Positions 33,315 to 44,552 of a stretch of 64,000 nucleotides of DNA are shown in pieces. The translations under genes and the position numbers were made by a program. This stretch comes from Bacillus methanolicus PB1 (GTDB lineage Bacteria > Bacillota > Bacilli > Bacillales > Cytobacillaceae), in assembly GCF_000262755.1 (NCBI RefSeq), contig NZ_AFEU01000003.1, positions 186,001 through 250,000 of the forward strand, written 5' to 3'. Below the pieces are notes generated by a model. That model ran no database searches. It worked only from the letters and a program-made list of their open reading frames with translations, and was not told the DNA's origin. Numbering within the stretch: position 1 is the first letter of the stretch; the number at the start of each line of letters is the position of its first letter.

Positions 33315-35176
33315 GCTTCCTGAATAAACTAGAAAATCAAATATTAATCGCCGACGGTGCGATGGGAACACTTCTTTATTCATATGGAACAGACTGCTGT
33401 TTCGAAGAGCTGAACCTTTCCCAGGCCGAGCAAATCACAAATATACACCGGGCTTATATTGATGCAGGGGCTGATGTGATTCAAACAAACACTTATGCAG
33501 CCAATTATTTAAAGCTGAAGAGGTACGGTCTTGAGGATTTTGTAAAAGAAATCAACAGCGCTGCTGTAAGAAATGCCAAAAAAGCAGCACAAAACCGGGC
33601 ATATATACTGGGAACGATCGGGGGCAATCGCGGCATAAAACCGAATTCTATACCAATAGAAGAAATAAAAAGAAGCTTTCGTGAACAATTATATTGCCTC
33701 CTGTTAGAAGGAGTCGATGGAATTTTACTAGAAACCTATTATGATCTTGAGGAATTAAAAACTGTTTTGCAGATTGCGAGAAAAGAAACGGACCTGCCGA
33801 TTATCGCCCAGGTTTCCCTGCAAGAGGTTGGAATTATGCAGGACCGGACACCGATAACAGAAGCATTCAATCGATTAGAGGACATAGGAGCAGATGTCAT
33901 CGGGCTTAATTGCCGTCTTGGTCCTCATCATATGCTTGTAACTCTTGAAGAAGTCCCTCTTCCAAAGAGTGCTTTCTTGTCGGCATATCCAAACGCCAGC
34001 TTACCAGCATATACCGATGGAAAATTCCATTATGAAGGGGATGCGGATTATTTTAAAAAATCGGCCCGGTCTTTCAGAGAACAAGGAGTCAGATTGCTTG
34101 GAGGCTGCTGCGGAACGACACCTGAACATATACGCGCCTTTGCAGCGGAACTTCACGATGCTCCGCCTGTAACGGAAAAAGCAGTGAAGCAGAAACCTAA
34201 GAAGATCATCATTCAGCCGGAAGAGGCAAAAAGAGAATATCCGCCCCTTCAGGATATCGTAAAGGAGAGAAAATCCATCATCGTTGAACTTGATCCGCCA
34301 AAAAAATTGGATGCGACAAAATTTTTTCAAGGGGCTAAGGCACTGAAAGAAACGTGTATAGATGCCATTACACTGGCTGACAACTCCCTTGCCTCCCCCC
34401 GCATCTCAAATTCTGCTTTAGGATATTTGACAAAAACACAAATAGGCTTGCGTTCGATTATTCATATTACTTGCCGTGACCGGAATATTATCGGTTTGCA
34501 GTCACATCTGATGGGACTGCATACATTGGGGTTGCATGATATCCTCGCTGTAACCGGAGATCCGGCACGGGTTGGTGATTTTCCGGGAGCATCGTCCGTG
34601 TACGATGTGTCTTCATTTGAATTAATTCAAATGATTAAGCAATTGAATGAAGGATTGTCCATTTCCGGGAAGGATCTTGGTCAGAAAGCAGCTTTTTCTG
34701 TTGCTGCGGCTTTTAACCCGAATGTAAGGTCTTTGGAAAAAGCAGTAAGCCGTCTTGAAAAGAAAATGAAGTTTGGAGCAGATTATTTCATTTCTCAACC
34801 GATTTTTTCAGAAGAAAAACTAATAGAAGTTTATGAAGCTACTAAACATATTAATGCACCGATTTATGTTGGAATTATGCCGTTAATAAGCAGTAAAAAT
34901 GCTGAATTTCTGCATCATGAAGTGCCCGGCATAAAAATAACTGATACCATTAGAGACAGGATGGCAAAATTCAAGGATGACCCTCAACAAGCTGCCCTTG
35001 AAGGCCTTAATATTTCAAAATCGCTAATCGATGCAGCACTGGACCTTTTTAACGGAATCTATCTGATTACCCCATTTTTACGATATGAGCTTACTGTCGA
35101 GTTAGCGGAATATGCCCGAAGTCAAAGTGAGAATCTAGTTAGGAGGAACAACTATGTCCAAAGCATCTTTCACTGA
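33311..35176 (+). CDS. yitJ: Bifunctional homocysteine S-methyltransferase / methylene-THF reductase
   Basis: A two-domain protein, 621 residues, as B. subtilis YitJ. Residues 1-290 form the zinc homocysteine S-methyltransferase domain with [23 protein letters not shown] and the zinc motif [13 protein letters not shown]. Residues about 320-610 form the FAD-binding methylenetetrahydrofolate reductase ([40 protein letters not shown]). It supplies 5-methyl-THF to MetH/MetE. Overlaps metC by four bases and metH by 23, so all are co-translated. Confidence 0.94.
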   Translation: MSFLNKLENQILIADGAMGTLLYSYGTDCCFEELNLSQAEQITNIHRAYIDAGADVIQTNTYAANYLKLKRYGLEDFVKEINSAAVRNAKKAAQNRAYILGTIGGNRGIKPNSIPIEEIKRSFREQLYCLLLEGVDGILLETYYDLEELKTVLQIARKETDLPIIAQVSLQEVGIMQDRTPITEAFNRLEDIGADVIGLNCRLGPHHMLVTLEEVPLPKSAFLSAYPNASLPAYTDGKFHYEGDADYFKKSARSFREQGVRLLGGCCGTTPEHIRAFAAELHDAPPVTEKAVKQKPKKIIIQPEEAKREYPPLQDIVKERKSIIVELDPPKKLDATKFFQGAKALKETCIDAITLADNSLASPRISNSALGYLTKTQIGLRSIIHITCRDRNIIGLQSHLMGLHTLGLHDILAVTGDPARVGDFPGASSVYDVSSFELIQMIKQLNEGLSISGKDLGQKAAFSVAAAFNPNVRSLEKAVSRLEKKMKFGADYFISQPIFSEEKLIEVYEATKHINAPIYVGIMPLISSKNAEFLHHEVPGIKITDTIRDRMAKFKDDPQQAALEGLNISKSLIDAALDLFNGIYLITPFLRYELTVELAEYARSQSENLVRRNNYVQSIFH

Positions 35177-38100
35177 TCAATTAAATCAACGAATTCTCAT
35201 TATGGACGGCGCAATGGGAACGATGCTGCAACAAGCCAACCTGACTGCAGAAGACTTTGGCGGGGAGCTTTATGATGGTTGTAATGAACACCTCAATTTA
35301 ACCGCTCCAGAAGTAATCGAATCGATTCATATAGAATATTTAAAAGCCGGAGCAGATATTATTGAAACAAACACGTTCGGAGCCACAAGTATTGTACTTG
35401 CTGAGTATCAGCTTGAACATAAAGCCTATGAGATTAATAAAGCTGCCGCACGGATTGCACGGAAAGCGGCAGACCGGTTTTCAACTCCGGAATGGCCCCG
35501 CTTTGTTGCCGGCTCGATGGGTCCGACCACGAAGACATTGAGTGTAACAGGCGGTACAACTTTTGAAGCTCTTGCTGATTCATATGAAGAACAGGCGATC
35601 GGATTAATTGATGGAAATGTTGATCTATTATTATTGGAGACAAGCCAGGATTTGCTTAATGTAAAGGCGGGTTTTATCGGAATTAAAAGAGCGTTTGAAA
35701 AAACAGGAAAAATTCTCCCGTTGATCATTTCCGGAACGATTGAACCAATGGGTACAACCCTTGCCGGACAGTCCATCGAGGCATTTTATATTTCAGTTGA
35801 GCATATGAAACCTGCAGCTGTCGGGTTAAATTGTGCAACAGGACCAGAGTTTATGCAGGATCACATCCGTTCGTTGGCAAACCTTGCAACGACTGCTGTA
35901 AGTTGTTATCCGAATGCCGGATTGCCTGATGAAGAAGGACAATACCATGAAACTCCCGAAATACTGGCACAAAAATTGGCGGGATTTGCAGAACAGGGAT
36001 GGCTGAATATTGTCGGCGGCTGCTGTGGTACAACTCCTGACCATATTCGGGCAATCGCGGATGTTATGAAAATTTACAAACCTCGATTGCTTAAACAAGA
36101 CAACACCCATAAATTGTCAGGTATTGAACCGTTAATATATGATGATCCTTCTTTTAGACCGATTATGGTCGGTGAACGGACGAATGTCATCGGTTCCCGG
36201 AAGTTTAAACGTTTAATCAAGGAAGGCAAATATGAGGAAGCAGCCGAGATTGCGAGAGCGCAGGTTAAAAGCGGTGCCCATGTCATCGATATTTGTCTTG
36301 CAGATCCGGATCGGGATGAGCTCGCGGATATGGAAAATTTTATAAAGGAAGTTGTCAAGAAAGTCAAAGTTCCTTTAGTTATCGATTCAACCGATGAAAG
36401 GGTAATTGAGAAAGCACTTACTTACACACAAGGAAAAGCAATCATTAATTCAATAAACCTTGAAGACGGTGAGGAACGGTTTGAAGCAATTGCTCCCCTC
36501 ATCCATCGGTATGGTGCAGCAGTAGTCGTCGGAACGATTGATGAAAAAGGAATGGGCGTGACGGCTGAACGAAAGCTTGAAATTGCCGAACGTTCATACG
36601 AACTGCTAGTGAACAAATACAAAATTTCACCGCAAGATATTATTTTTGATCCCCTTGTCTTTCCGGTTGGTACTGGTGATGAGCAGTATATCGGATCCGC
36701 TAAAGCAACCGTTGAAGGGATTCGAATGATTAAGGAGAATTTTCCTGAAACACAAACAATTCTTGGGATCAGCAACGTTTCCTTTGGCCTCCCCCCTGTC
36801 GGAAGAGAAATTTTAAATTCCGTGTTTCTCTATCATTGTACACAGGCTGGCTTGGACTATGCGATTGTCAATACAGAAAAACTTGAACGATTCGCTTCCA
36901 TTTCAAAAGAAGAAGTAGCGATGGCAGAAAAGCTACTTTTTGAAACAACAGACGAATCATTAGCAGCATTCACTGAATATTACCGTGACAAAAAGAAAGA
37001 AGCAAAAAGTACCCTTCCCGACATGACACTTGAGGAGCGCCTCTCCTACTACATTGTTGAAGGAACGAAGGAAGGATTGCTTCAAGATTTGGAGCTGGCG
37101 TTAGATTCCTACCCTTCCCCGCTCGACATTATCAATGGACCATTAATGGATGGGATGAAGGAAGTCGGCAGGCTCTTTAACGACAATCAATTAATTGTTG
37201 CAGAGGTTCTGCAAAGTGCCGAAGTTATGAAAACAGCAGTTTCTTTTTTAGAGCCTTTTATGGAGAAAAACACTTCCACTTCTACAAAAGGAAAAATAAT
37301 TCTGGCAACGGTAAAAGGAGATGTTCATGACATTGGAAAAAACCTTGTGGACATAATCTTGAGCAATAACGGCTACGAGGTTATCGATCTTGGCATCAAA
37401 GTTGCACCAAACGAACTGATTGAAGCGATCAAAAATGAAAAACCTGATATAGTAGGGCTATCAGGTCTCCTTGTGAAATCGGCGCAGCAAATGGTGATTA
37501 CAGCCCATGACTTGAAAAAAGCAGGAATTTCGATTCCAATTTTAGTAGGAGGAGCGGCTCTTTCGAGAAAATTTACAGAAACAAAAATTTCAAAAGAATA
37601 TGATGGAATTGTACTGTATGCGAAAGACGCCATGAATGGTCTTTCACTGGCTAACAAGCTTCAAAATCCGGAAGAGTATGAAAAGCTTCTTGCTGAAAAA
37701 CATGAAAAAACAGTATCTATGCCTATTCAGCCGAGTTACCAAGAACGGTCTGCTGTAGCAACAGCTGTTAAGACTTCATCAGCCGTGTCAACAGAAGTTC
37801 CGGTATTTGTCCCAAAGGATACAAAGCGGCATTTATTAACGTCTTATTCCCTTTCTCATATTGAGCCTTATATTAATCAGCAGATGCTATTGGGACACCA
37901 TCTTGGCGTGAAAGGCAACATTGCAAAGCTCCTTGAAGCAGGTAATGAAAAAGCAGTCAAGGTAAAAGAAATTGTCGATGGGTTGATTGTTGAAGCGAAG
38001 AATAATAATTGGATAACTCCAGCTGCTGTTTATCAGTTTTTCCCTGCCCAGTCTGACGGCAATAAAATATATATTTACGATCCGGTTGAGCAAAATCAGA

Positions 38101-38606
38101 TTATAGAAGAGTTTGAGTTTCCAAGGCAAGAATTTTCTCCGTTCCTTTGTCTGTCTGATTATTTAAAACCGGTCGATAGCGGGCAAATGGACTATGTGGG
38201 CTTCTTTGCAGTTACAGCAGGCCGGGGAATTCGCGAGGTGGCAGAACAATTAAAACAAAAAGGCCGTTTTTTAGAGAGCCATGCCCTGCAGGCGTTAGCA
38301 TTAGAAACAGCTGAAGGATTTGCCGAATTAATCCATCGGCAAATGAGGGACCGCTGGGGCTTCCCAGATCCGGTCGACCTTACAATGCGGGAACGCTTTT
38401 CCGCCAAGTACCAAGGCCAGCGATATTCATTCGGATATCCGGCCTGCCCGGACCTTGAGGACCAAAGAAAGCTATTCAAGCTGATTCAGCCTGAGGATAT
38501 TGGCATTTATCTTACGGACGGCTTCATGATGGAACCGGAAGCATCAGTTTCAGCAATGGTATTTGCCCATCCGGAGGCAAGGTATTTTAATGTACTAAAA
38601 AATTAA
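35154..38606 (+). CDS. metH: Cobalamin-dependent methionine synthase
   Basis: Transfers the methyl group of 5-methyl-THF to homocysteine through methylcobalamin; 1150 residues with all four modules. Homocysteine domain 1-330 ([20 protein letters not shown], zinc ligands in GLNCATGPE and [10 protein letters not shown]); pterin domain from about 340 ([20 protein letters not shown]); cobalamin cap and Rossmann part about 620-860 with the B12 motif [18 protein letters not shown]-dependent reactivation domain in the last 300 ([34 protein letters not shown]). ATG overlaps yitJ and has AGGAGG. SAM-riboswitch controlled; complements the B12-repressed metE nearby. Confidence 0.97.
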   Translation: MSKASFTDQLNQRILIMDGAMGTMLQQANLTAEDFGGELYDGCNEHLNLTAPEVIESIHIEYLKAGADIIETNTFGATSIVLAEYQLEHKAYEINKAAARIARKAADRFSTPEWPRFVAGSMGPTTKTLSVTGGTTFEALADSYEEQAIGLIDGNVDLLLLETSQDLLNVKAGFIGIKRAFEKTGKILPLIISGTIEPMGTTLAGQSIEAFYISVEHMKPAAVGLNCATGPEFMQDHIRSLANLATTAVSCYPNAGLPDEEGQYHETPEILAQKLAGFAEQGWLNIVGGCCGTTPDHIRAIADVMKIYKPRLLKQDNTHKLSGIEPLIYDDPSFRPIMVGERTNVIGSRKFKRLIKEGKYEEAAEIARAQVKSGAHVIDICLADPDRDELADMENFIKEVVKKVKVPLVIDSTDERVIEKALTYTQGKAIINSINLEDGEERFEAIAPLIHRYGAAVVVGTIDEKGMGVTAERKLEIAERSYELLVNKYKISPQDIIFDPLVFPVGTGDEQYIGSAKATVEGIRMIKENFPETQTILGISNVSFGLPPVGREILNSVFLYHCTQAGLDYAIVNTEKLERFASISKEEVAMAEKLLFETTDESLAAFTEYYRDKKKEAKSTLPDMTLEERLSYYIVEGTKEGLLQDLELALDSYPSPLDIINGPLMDGMKEVGRLFNDNQLIVAEVLQSAEVMKTAVSFLEPFMEKNTSTSTKGKIILATVKGDVHDIGKNLVDIILSNNGYEVIDLGIKVAPNELIEAIKNEKPDIVGLSGLLVKSAQQMVITAHDLKKAGISIPILVGGAALSRKFTETKISKEYDGIVLYAKDAMNGLSLANKLQNPEEYEKLLAEKHEKTVSMPIQPSYQERSAVATAVKTSSAVSTEVPVFVPKDTKRHLLTSYSLSHIEPYINQQMLLGHHLGVKGNIAKLLEAGNEKAVKVKEIVDGLIVEAKNNNWITPAAVYQFFPAQSDGNKIYIYDPVEQNQIIEEFEFPRQEFSPFLCLSDYLKPVDSGQMDYVGFFAVTAGRGIREVAEQLKQKGRFLESHALQALALETAEGFAELIHRQMRDRWGFPDPVDLTMRERFSAKYQGQRYSFGYPACPDLEDQRKLFKLIQPEDIGIYLTDGFMMEPEASVSAMVFAHPEARYFNVLKN

Positions 38607-38620
38607 CGAAAAGGAGAATG

Positions 38621-38692
38621 ACTCATAAGGGTCTGGCCCTTCCAATAATGAATGACTGTTTGTCATTTTATTGTATTGGAAGGGGTCTGACC
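38621..38692. repeat. Palindromic repeat element, copy 8
   Basis: ACTCATAAGGGTCTGGCCCTTCCAATA and TATTGGAAGGGGTCTGACC enclose an inner stem ATGAC / GTCAT. It folds into one long hairpin directly after metH and probably ends the met operon. Only one degenerate outer arm (ACTCA) remains. Confidence 0.8.
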
Positions 38693-38720
38693 ATTTTTTA
38701 CACTTCCGCATTAGCACAAA

Positions 38721-38984
38721 TTAAAATAGTGACTTTATATGTTCAAGATCCAGTATGATTTGCTTTACTTCCTCTTGTGAAAGTTTTACCGGCATTTGGT
38801 CATAAAGCGTAACAACTTGTCCTTCTTCTTTATCAATATTGCTTTTTAAATATCGATACAAGCTATTTACTTGTTTTTGATTCACAACCGATTGTGTTTG
38901 AAATTCTTTCACTTTTTGGATAGCAAACTCTTTCATTTCTTTATCGTATTCCCCCGAAATAATAAATCCTTCATGATAGGACAT
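38721..38984 (-). CDS. Hypothetical protein, 87 aa
   Basis: An 87-residue hydrophilic, mostly helical protein starting MSYHEGFIISGEYDKEMKEF and containing VNQKQVNSLYRYLKSNIDKE, YDQMPVKLSQEEVKQIILDL. No cysteines, no membrane segment. I do not recognise the family. The ATG at 38984 has AAGGAG seven bases upstream; the in-frame ATG six codons earlier overlaps that site and is rejected. Divergent from the FtsH-like gene with 171 bases between, convergent with metH. Confidence 0.65.
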   Translation of the reverse strand: MSYHEGFIISGEYDKEMKEFAIQKVKEFQTQSVVNQKQVNSLYRYLKSNIDKEEGQVVTLYDQMPVKLSQEEVKQIILDLEHIKSLF

Positions 38985-39155
38985 ATGTTCACTCCTTTTC
39001 ATTTGATTCCCTCTTTTTTTTACTATGTACTTTTTTCTATAAAAACAATCCCGTTCTTTCCATAATCCACCACTTATTATTCCTTCTATTAACCTATTAA
39101 TGACTTTCTTTCTTATTTATAATGGAAGTAAGTCTAAATAAGGAGTTGTCGCAAA

Positions 39156-40898
39156 TTGAAATTACGGTCAAAAAAGATTGCAAAGTTTATTCCGCTGATT
39201 GCGTCAATTGTTATTTTAATTTCAAGTTCCATCTTGTTAATGGTAAATAGAAGCAGCGAAACAGTGATCCCTTTTTCATCACTGGAACATATCCTCCAAA
39301 AACAAAACGGAAAACCTGTTAAATTGAATGAACAGAGTGATGGAACGATCTATGTTTCGACAAAAGACGGTTTGTACGTTACCCACATACCTCCCGGCAG
39401 TGAAATGGCAGCAAAGCTTGTGGAAACATATAATGTTCATTATTCTTACTCCAATAACAGCCAGTACGGAAAATGGTTATTCGGCGGAATCGTTTTAGTG
39501 CTTATAGCATCGGCACTCTTAATTCAAAAAAAGTCAAAGGGCGGAATTGGTATTACAAATTCAATGAAAAACAGCGTTTCGAAAGCAAAGTCGCTTCCTG
39601 ACATCACTCTCAATGATGTAGGCGGACTGCCGGAAGAAATGAAGGAAGAAATTTTACAAACTTTGTCTATTCTTAAAAATCCTGAACAGTCGAAAAAAAT
39701 GGGGTTGAATGCACCGAAAGGAATTTTGCTATACGGGCCGCCCGGTACGGGCAAGACCCTTCTTGCGCAGGCCATCGCACATGAACTTGGAGCCAATTTC
39801 TTCTCTACAAGCGGTTCAGCGTTTAACGAATTATTTGTCGGAGTCGGAGCGTCCCGTGTCCGCAGTTTATTTCAGAATGCCAGAAAACAAACCCCCGCAG
39901 TTATTTTTATTGACGAAGTAGATGCCCTGGCAGGAAAACGTAAACAATATGGCGGTGAAGAAGCTGAAAAAACTCTTACAGAACTTCTTGTACAGCTTGA
40001 TGGCGGCCATTCCAATGACGGGATCTTATTTATTGCAGCAACAAACCGGAAGGATATGCTTGATGAAGCATTTTTACGCCCCGGCCGGATTGATTTTTCT
40101 TTCCATGTTCCTCTGCCGGATCGGAAAGGAAGAAGAGAAATCATTGACATTCATTTAAAAGGAAAGCCTCTTGCAGTAGATGCAGCCGCTTGTTTGGACG
40201 AACTTTCGGAAAGCACATCAGGCTTTTCCGGTGCAGAAATTCAGTCACTTTTTGAGACAGCCAGCAGAAGAGCTCTTCGTAACGGGCAGGATGTAATTCA
40301 AAAAAGTGACCTTGATTATGCGCTCGACCGGATCATTCTCGGCAGCACTTCCCGCAATCTTCATGATCCTGCCACGAAACGAAGGGTAGCTATTCATGAA
40401 GCCGGGCACGCTCTTGTCGCGGCTGTAACTAAACCTGGTTCAGTCAGAAAAGCAACGATTATTCCGCGCGGCCAAGCTCTCGGTTATGTCGCACCTATTC
40501 CGAAAGAACTCCATTTATCAACAACAAGTGAGCTGATCGATCAAGTTGCAATGATCCTTGCCGGAGGCGTTGCTGAAAGAATCATTCTTGGGGAACATAG
40601 CATCGGAGTCAGCGGTGATGTTCAGCAAGCAAAACAAATCCTTGAGCAAATGGTTGACACCGGGCTCCTTCAGGATGGTTTTACATTAACATTTAATAAG
40701 ACGGAAAAAGAAGCAAAAATGCAGGCTCTTTTTGACGAAGCATTAGAAAAAGCGGAAGCTTTGATACGCACAAAACGCAAAGTATTTAATCACCTTGTTG
40801 AAGCATTGCTGAAAAAAGAAACGCTTGAAGGCTGGGAAGTAGAATCGATCGTTTTGGGAAAAAATCATAATACTTCGAATGAATTGTTGATGGTTTGA
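39156..40898 (+). CDS. FtsH-type membrane AAA protease (paralogue)
   Basis: A 580-residue ATP-dependent zinc metalloprotease. Two N-terminal membrane helices (about 9-29 and 108-123) flank a short extracytoplasmic domain. AAA module: Walker A GPPGTGKT (194-201), Walker B FIDEVDAL, pore loop FVGVGASRVRSLF and the second region of homology NRKDMLDEAFLRPGRID. Protease: HEAGH zinc motif (414-418) and the third ligand Asp488 in SGDVQQAK. All catalytic residues are kept, but it is shorter than housekeeping FtsH (about 640) and lacks the usual ftsH neighbours (hprT, tilS), so it is most likely an extra copy with a specialised role. TTG start, AAGGAG. Confidence 0.88.
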   Translation: MKLRSKKIAKFIPLIASIVILISSSILLMVNRSSETVIPFSSLEHILQKQNGKPVKLNEQSDGTIYVSTKDGLYVTHIPPGSEMAAKLVETYNVHYSYSNNSQYGKWLFGGIVLVLIASALLIQKKSKGGIGITNSMKNSVSKAKSLPDITLNDVGGLPEEMKEEILQTLSILKNPEQSKKMGLNAPKGILLYGPPGTGKTLLAQAIAHELGANFFSTSGSAFNELFVGVGASRVRSLFQNARKQTPAVIFIDEVDALAGKRKQYGGEEAEKTLTELLVQLDGGHSNDGILFIAATNRKDMLDEAFLRPGRIDFSFHVPLPDRKGRREIIDIHLKGKPLAVDAAACLDELSESTSGFSGAEIQSLFETASRRALRNGQDVIQKSDLDYALDRIILGSTSRNLHDPATKRRVAIHEAGHALVAAVTKPGSVRKATIIPRGQALGYVAPIPKELHLSTTSELIDQVAMILAGGVAERIILGEHSIGVSGDVQQAKQILEQMVDTGLLQDGFTLTFNKTEKEAKMQALFDEALEKAEALIRTKRKVFNHLVEALLKKETLEGWEVESIVLGKNHNTSNELLMV

Positions 40899-40901
40899 TA
40901 T

Positions 40902-40962
40902 AAAGGGTCTGACCTCCTCTAACCATGACTATATGGTTGTATTGGAGGGTTCTTACTCTTTA
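40902..40962. repeat. Palindromic repeat element, copy 9 (degenerate)
   Basis: AAGGGTCTGACCTCC at left, an inner AACCAT / ATGGTT stem and GGAGGGTTCTTACTCTTT at right. It is located between the convergent ftsH-like and ykhA genes and resembles copies 4 and 8. Confidence 0.65.
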
Positions 40963-40981
40963 TTTTTTTTATAAGGAATTT

Positions 40982-41494
40982 TTACCACGGCAAGTCGGTT
41001 CCGAACCGTTTGGCCAGGATTTCACTTTCTTTTTTCCGTTTTTTTCGTAATTCAGCTCTTTCTTTCGCAGTATTGAATAAGTTCTTTTCCTCCTCTGTTT
41101 CAGGTATAATTTGTGGAACAGGAGAAGGTGCACCGTTGACATCAATGGCAACAAAAGTTAAAAAAGATAGTGCACATACATTTCGCTCACCTGTTAACAA
41201 ATCTTCGGCAATCACTTTTACAAACACCTCCATGGATGTTTGTCCTGTATATGTGACAAACGCCTCCAAACAGACAGAATTTCCTTCATATATAGGATGC
41301 AAAAAGTCGACGGAATCTGTAGAAGCTGTTACTACGGGCTTACGGGCATGGCGCATAGCAGAAATTGCTGCGATGTCATCAATGTAGGCCATTAGTTTAC
41401 CCCCGAACATTGTTCCATAACTATTTGTATCCGGAGGCAAGACGATACTTGTTCTAACAACAAATGAATCTCTGCAGCGCTTTGAATTTTCCAT
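40982..41494 (-). CDS. ykhA: Acyl-CoA thioesterase, YkhA-like hotdog protein
   Basis: A 170-residue hotdog-fold thioesterase hydrolysing acyl-CoAs. NSYGTMFGGKLMAYIDDIAA (about 25-44) holds the helix with the conserved Gly-Gly and the Asp of the active site; VTASTDSVDFLHPIYEGNSV and VFVKVIAEDLLTGERNVCAL continue the BFIT/YciA-type pattern. A charged helical tail (KKRKKESEILAKRF) is usual in Bacillus YkhA. ATG preceded by AAGGAG. Single gene or with the DUF1284 gene 82 bases away. Confidence 0.9.
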   Translation of the reverse strand: MENSKRCRDSFVVRTSIVLPPDTNSYGTMFGGKLMAYIDDIAAISAMRHARKPVVTASTDSVDFLHPIYEGNSVCLEAFVTYTGQTSMEVFVKVIAEDLLTGERNVCALSFLTFVAIDVNGAPSPVPQIIPETEEEKNLFNTAKERAELRKKRKKESEILAKRFGTDLPW

Positions 41495-41575
41495 GATGTG
41501 AAACTCCTTCTGTAAATTATATCTTTAGTTTATACTATATTTGGAAAAAACAAGCCAAATATACCTTTCATAATC

Positions 41576-42004
41576 TTAATTGCGATTTATTTTTTCCTTT
41601 AGTTCTTTTATCCCTTCTTTGCAAACCCCGTAAGGAAGCCACGAACATCTTTTACATAAATAATCCAAGTCATCAGGTTGTACTTTTGAGGCTGTTAACA
41701 AAACTAACATTGTTTTAGAATAGCTTATATTCTTCTCTAACCCTAAATGACGGATGACTTTTTCATCCATGGAAAGAACGTGTTCATTTGAATTTTCGTC
41801 AGCTTCACATTTTATCATCCCTCGATGGGGACACGCCATACATGCATCATCTAAAGCCGCTACTACTTTTATATTAAAATCTTTCTCTTCATTTCTTATA
41901 TCTTTTACGATACCAGCCATTTTTTCTACAAATTCAGGGCTGTAGCCCATTCCGCGGAATCCGTGCACACATAAAAGATGATGCCCTCTTAAAGTTATTT
42001 CCAT
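41576..42004 (-). CDS. DUF1284 cysteine-rich protein
   Basis: A 142-residue protein starting MEITLRGHHLLCVHGFRGMG, the DUF1284 hallmark (R-x-H-H-L-L-C). It holds Cys12, a CMACPH motif, a lone Cys in IKCEAD and a CKRCSWLPYGVC cluster near the end; the family is described as putative iron-sulfur binding. Function unknown. A basic ALKE-type C-terminal helix follows. ATG with GGAAGAGG upstream. No operon partner is certain. Confidence 0.85.
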   Translation of the reverse strand: MEITLRGHHLLCVHGFRGMGYSPEFVEKMAGIVKDIRNEEKDFNIKVVAALDDACMACPHRGMIKCEADENSNEHVLSMDEKVIRHLGLEKNISYSKTMLVLLTASKVQPDDLDYLCKRCSWLPYGVCKEGIKELKEKINRN

Positions 42005-42099
42005 TCTTAAACCTCTTCCTTCTATTAATATATAATACTATTTATTTTTTATTGTAATTGAATGGAACCGAAAAAAGAACAAGCATGTTCTTACATTAC

Positions 42100-42146
42100 C
42101 AAAAACCCGATTTTCTGCCACATTAAGGACAGATGTTCGGGTTTTT
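42100..42146 (-). terminator. Terminator of metE (possibly bidirectional)
   Basis: AAAAACCCGA / TCGGGTTTTT arms with a 25-base loop, A/T runs on both sides. Lies 75 bases after the metE stop. Confidence 0.7.
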
Positions 42147-42219
42147 GTAATTATATTTGATCGACCTCAAGTAAGGATAAACGGATTTCCATTTTCAACT
42201 AATTTATTTAATGTTTCCA

Positions 42220-44514
42220 TTAATGTACAGCTATTAATTTCTTGCGGGCGATCGCAGCTGCGGCAACCATATTTTTCAGAGAAGCGATTGTTTCTTCAAC
42301 GCCTCGTGTTTTTAATCCACAATCCGGGTTAATCCAAAACAGAGTCGGTTCAAGCACTTGCAACCCTCGTTCGATAATGCTTGTGATTTCCTCAATAGAT
42401 GGAATTCGAGGACTGTGTATATCATATACTCCAAGTCCGATTCCTTTGTAATACGAATGATCTGTGAACGAAGAAACCAATTCCCCATGACTGCGCGATG
42501 TTTCAATGGAAATCACATCCGCATCCAAATCGCTTATAGAGTCAATAAAATCATGGAACTCGCAGTAGCACATATGAGTATGAATTTGTGTCGTATCTTT
42601 CACCGAAGAAGTCGTTAAGCGAAATGCCTTAACAGCCCAGTCTAAATAGTCATTCCAAGCGGCTTTTTTAAGGGGCAATCCTTCACCGAGTGCTGGTTCG
42701 TCTACTTGAATCATCTTGATTCCGGCAGCCTCTAACGCTTCCACTTCTTTTCGTAAAGCAAGAGCAATTTGGTAGGCGATTTGCTGCCTTGATAAGTCGT
42801 CGCGAACGAATGACCAGTTTAAGATGGTTACCGGACCCGTAATCATTCCTTTCACAGGCTTATTTGTTAATGATTGGGCATATACACTTTCCTTTACAGT
42901 CATGGACTCAAGAAACTCAACATCACCGTAGATAATTGGAGGTTTAACACAACGTGAGCCGTATGATTGTACCCAGCCATTCTGTGTAAAAGCAAATCCT
43001 CCTAACTTTTCTCCAAAAAACTCCACCATGTCTGTCCGTTCAAATTCTCCATGGACAAAGACATCGAGTCCAATCTCTTTCTGAATATTAATCCATTTTT
43101 TTATTTGTTCTTTGATAAACTTATCATAGCTTTCTGACGTCCATTCGCCTTTTTTCCACTTCTGTCTAGCTTGTCGAACTTCTGAGGTTTGCGGAAAGCT
43201 TCCTATTGTTGTAGTTGGCAATAAAGGAAGATCGAACAATGATTGTTGTTTCTCGTATCGCTCTTTAAAAGGTAAATTTCGATGAAAATGATGTGCTTGG
43301 ATTTGATTGACAGACCGATGTACTTCAGAACGATTTCTTCCTTGGGACCGGGCCAATTGTTTGAGAATTGTCTCGCTGTTGGAAAATTCCTCGTCAACAC
43401 AGCTTTCTCCATAGTGAAACCTTTTGACTAAGGATATAATCTCATCTAATTTTTCATCAGCAAAAGCTAATGCATTTTTAATTTCGAGTTCTAGCTTCGT
43501 TTCATGTTTTGTTGTAACAGGAACATGTAATAAGCTGCAGGATGGTTGAAGCCATAATCGATCTTGTGGGATAATATTCGAGATCGTTTTTACTAACTCT
43601 AATTTTTCATGTAAATTAGAACGCCATACGTTCCGTCCGTCGACAAGTCCAACACCAAGTATTTTATCATGAGGGAATCCGACCGTTTTAAGATTTTGCA
43701 GATTCTCTTCCAAACCATGAACAAAATCTAATCCAATTCCTTGTACAGGCAGCTTCATCAACTCTGAATACCATTCGACAGAATCAAAATAAGTTTGCAG
43801 CATGATACGAAGTTTTGGAGCTGCTTCGTGAAGCTGTTTATAAATGTAAGCGACCGTTTCCATCTCTTCCTTTGTGATTGAAGTAACGAGGATTGGTTCA
43901 TCCAATTGGACCCATTCGACTCCTTCCTTCTCTAATTCTTGTAAAATTTGCACATACAATGGAACCAGTTGCAAAATAAAAGCAGGTAATTGCGTACATA
44001 AATACCCTTTAGAAAGTTTGATAAACGTATAAGGTCCAACAAGAACAGGTTTTCCTTCAATTCCCAACTTTTCTTTTGCCTCTCGATAGGCGTTAAGTGG
44101 TTTGTTTTCTGTCAAGGTTAGTTTTGCTCCTTCATACTCGGGAACAATGTAGTGATAATTCGTGTTAAACCATTTTGTCATTTCACATGCTACTGCTGTC
44201 TGATTCCCTCTCGCCATTGAAAAATATGTTTGAAATGGAACGACTCCACCTTTATAGTTGAAACGTTCAGGTATCATCCCAAACATAACAGCCATATCCA
44301 ACATATGATCATAAAATGAAAAATCACCGACTGGAATGAGATCGATTCCTTTCTCTTTTTGTTTTTGTAAATGGGAAAGACGGATCTGCTCCATTTGATC
44401 AAGAAAGTCGGATTCTTCTATTTTGCCTGCCCAAAATGCTTCTAGAGTCTTTTTCCATTCACGCCTTTCCCCTAATCGTGGATAACCTAACTGACTGCTT
44501 TTGATTCCACTCAT
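42220..44514 (-). CDS. metE: Cobalamin-independent methionine synthase
   Basis: Transfers the methyl group of 5-methyl-THF (triglutamate) directly to homocysteine using zinc; 764 residues. The N-terminal half carries LGYPRLGERREWKKTLEAFW; the C-terminal catalytic barrel has PLLPTTTIGSFPQTSEVRQA, IQVDEPALGEGLP, the zinc ligands in HTHMCYCEF and the late Cys in WINPDCGLKTRG. ATG at 44514 has AGGAGG seven bases upstream; the ATG two codons earlier is too close. A cobalamin riboswitch with terminator precedes it, so it is used when B12 is lacking and MetH cannot work. Confidence 0.97.
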   Translation of the reverse strand: MSGIKSSQLGYPRLGERREWKKTLEAFWAGKIEESDFLDQMEQIRLSHLQKQKEKGIDLIPVGDFSFYDHMLDMAVMFGMIPERFNYKGGVVPFQTYFSMARGNQTAVACEMTKWFNTNYHYIVPEYEGAKLTLTENKPLNAYREAKEKLGIEGKPVLVGPYTFIKLSKGYLCTQLPAFILQLVPLYVQILQELEKEGVEWVQLDEPILVTSITKEEMETVAYIYKQLHEAAPKLRIMLQTYFDSVEWYSELMKLPVQGIGLDFVHGLEENLQNLKTVGFPHDKILGVGLVDGRNVWRSNLHEKLELVKTISNIIPQDRLWLQPSCSLLHVPVTTKHETKLELEIKNALAFADEKLDEIISLVKRFHYGESCVDEEFSNSETILKQLARSQGRNRSEVHRSVNQIQAHHFHRNLPFKERYEKQQSLFDLPLLPTTTIGSFPQTSEVRQARQKWKKGEWTSESYDKFIKEQIKKWINIQKEIGLDVFVHGEFERTDMVEFFGEKLGGFAFTQNGWVQSYGSRCVKPPIIYGDVEFLESMTVKESVYAQSLTNKPVKGMITGPVTILNWSFVRDDLSRQQIAYQIALALRKEVEALEAAGIKMIQVDEPALGEGLPLKKAAWNDYLDWAVKAFRLTTSSVKDTTQIHTHMCYCEFHDFIDSISDLDADVISIETSRSHGELVSSFTDHSYYKGIGLGVYDIHSPRIPSIEEITSIIERGLQVLEPTLFWINPDCGLKTRGVEETIASLKNMVAAAAIARKKLIAVH

Positions 44515-44552
44515 CTCCATACCTCCTATTTAGATATAAAAACACAAAAATA

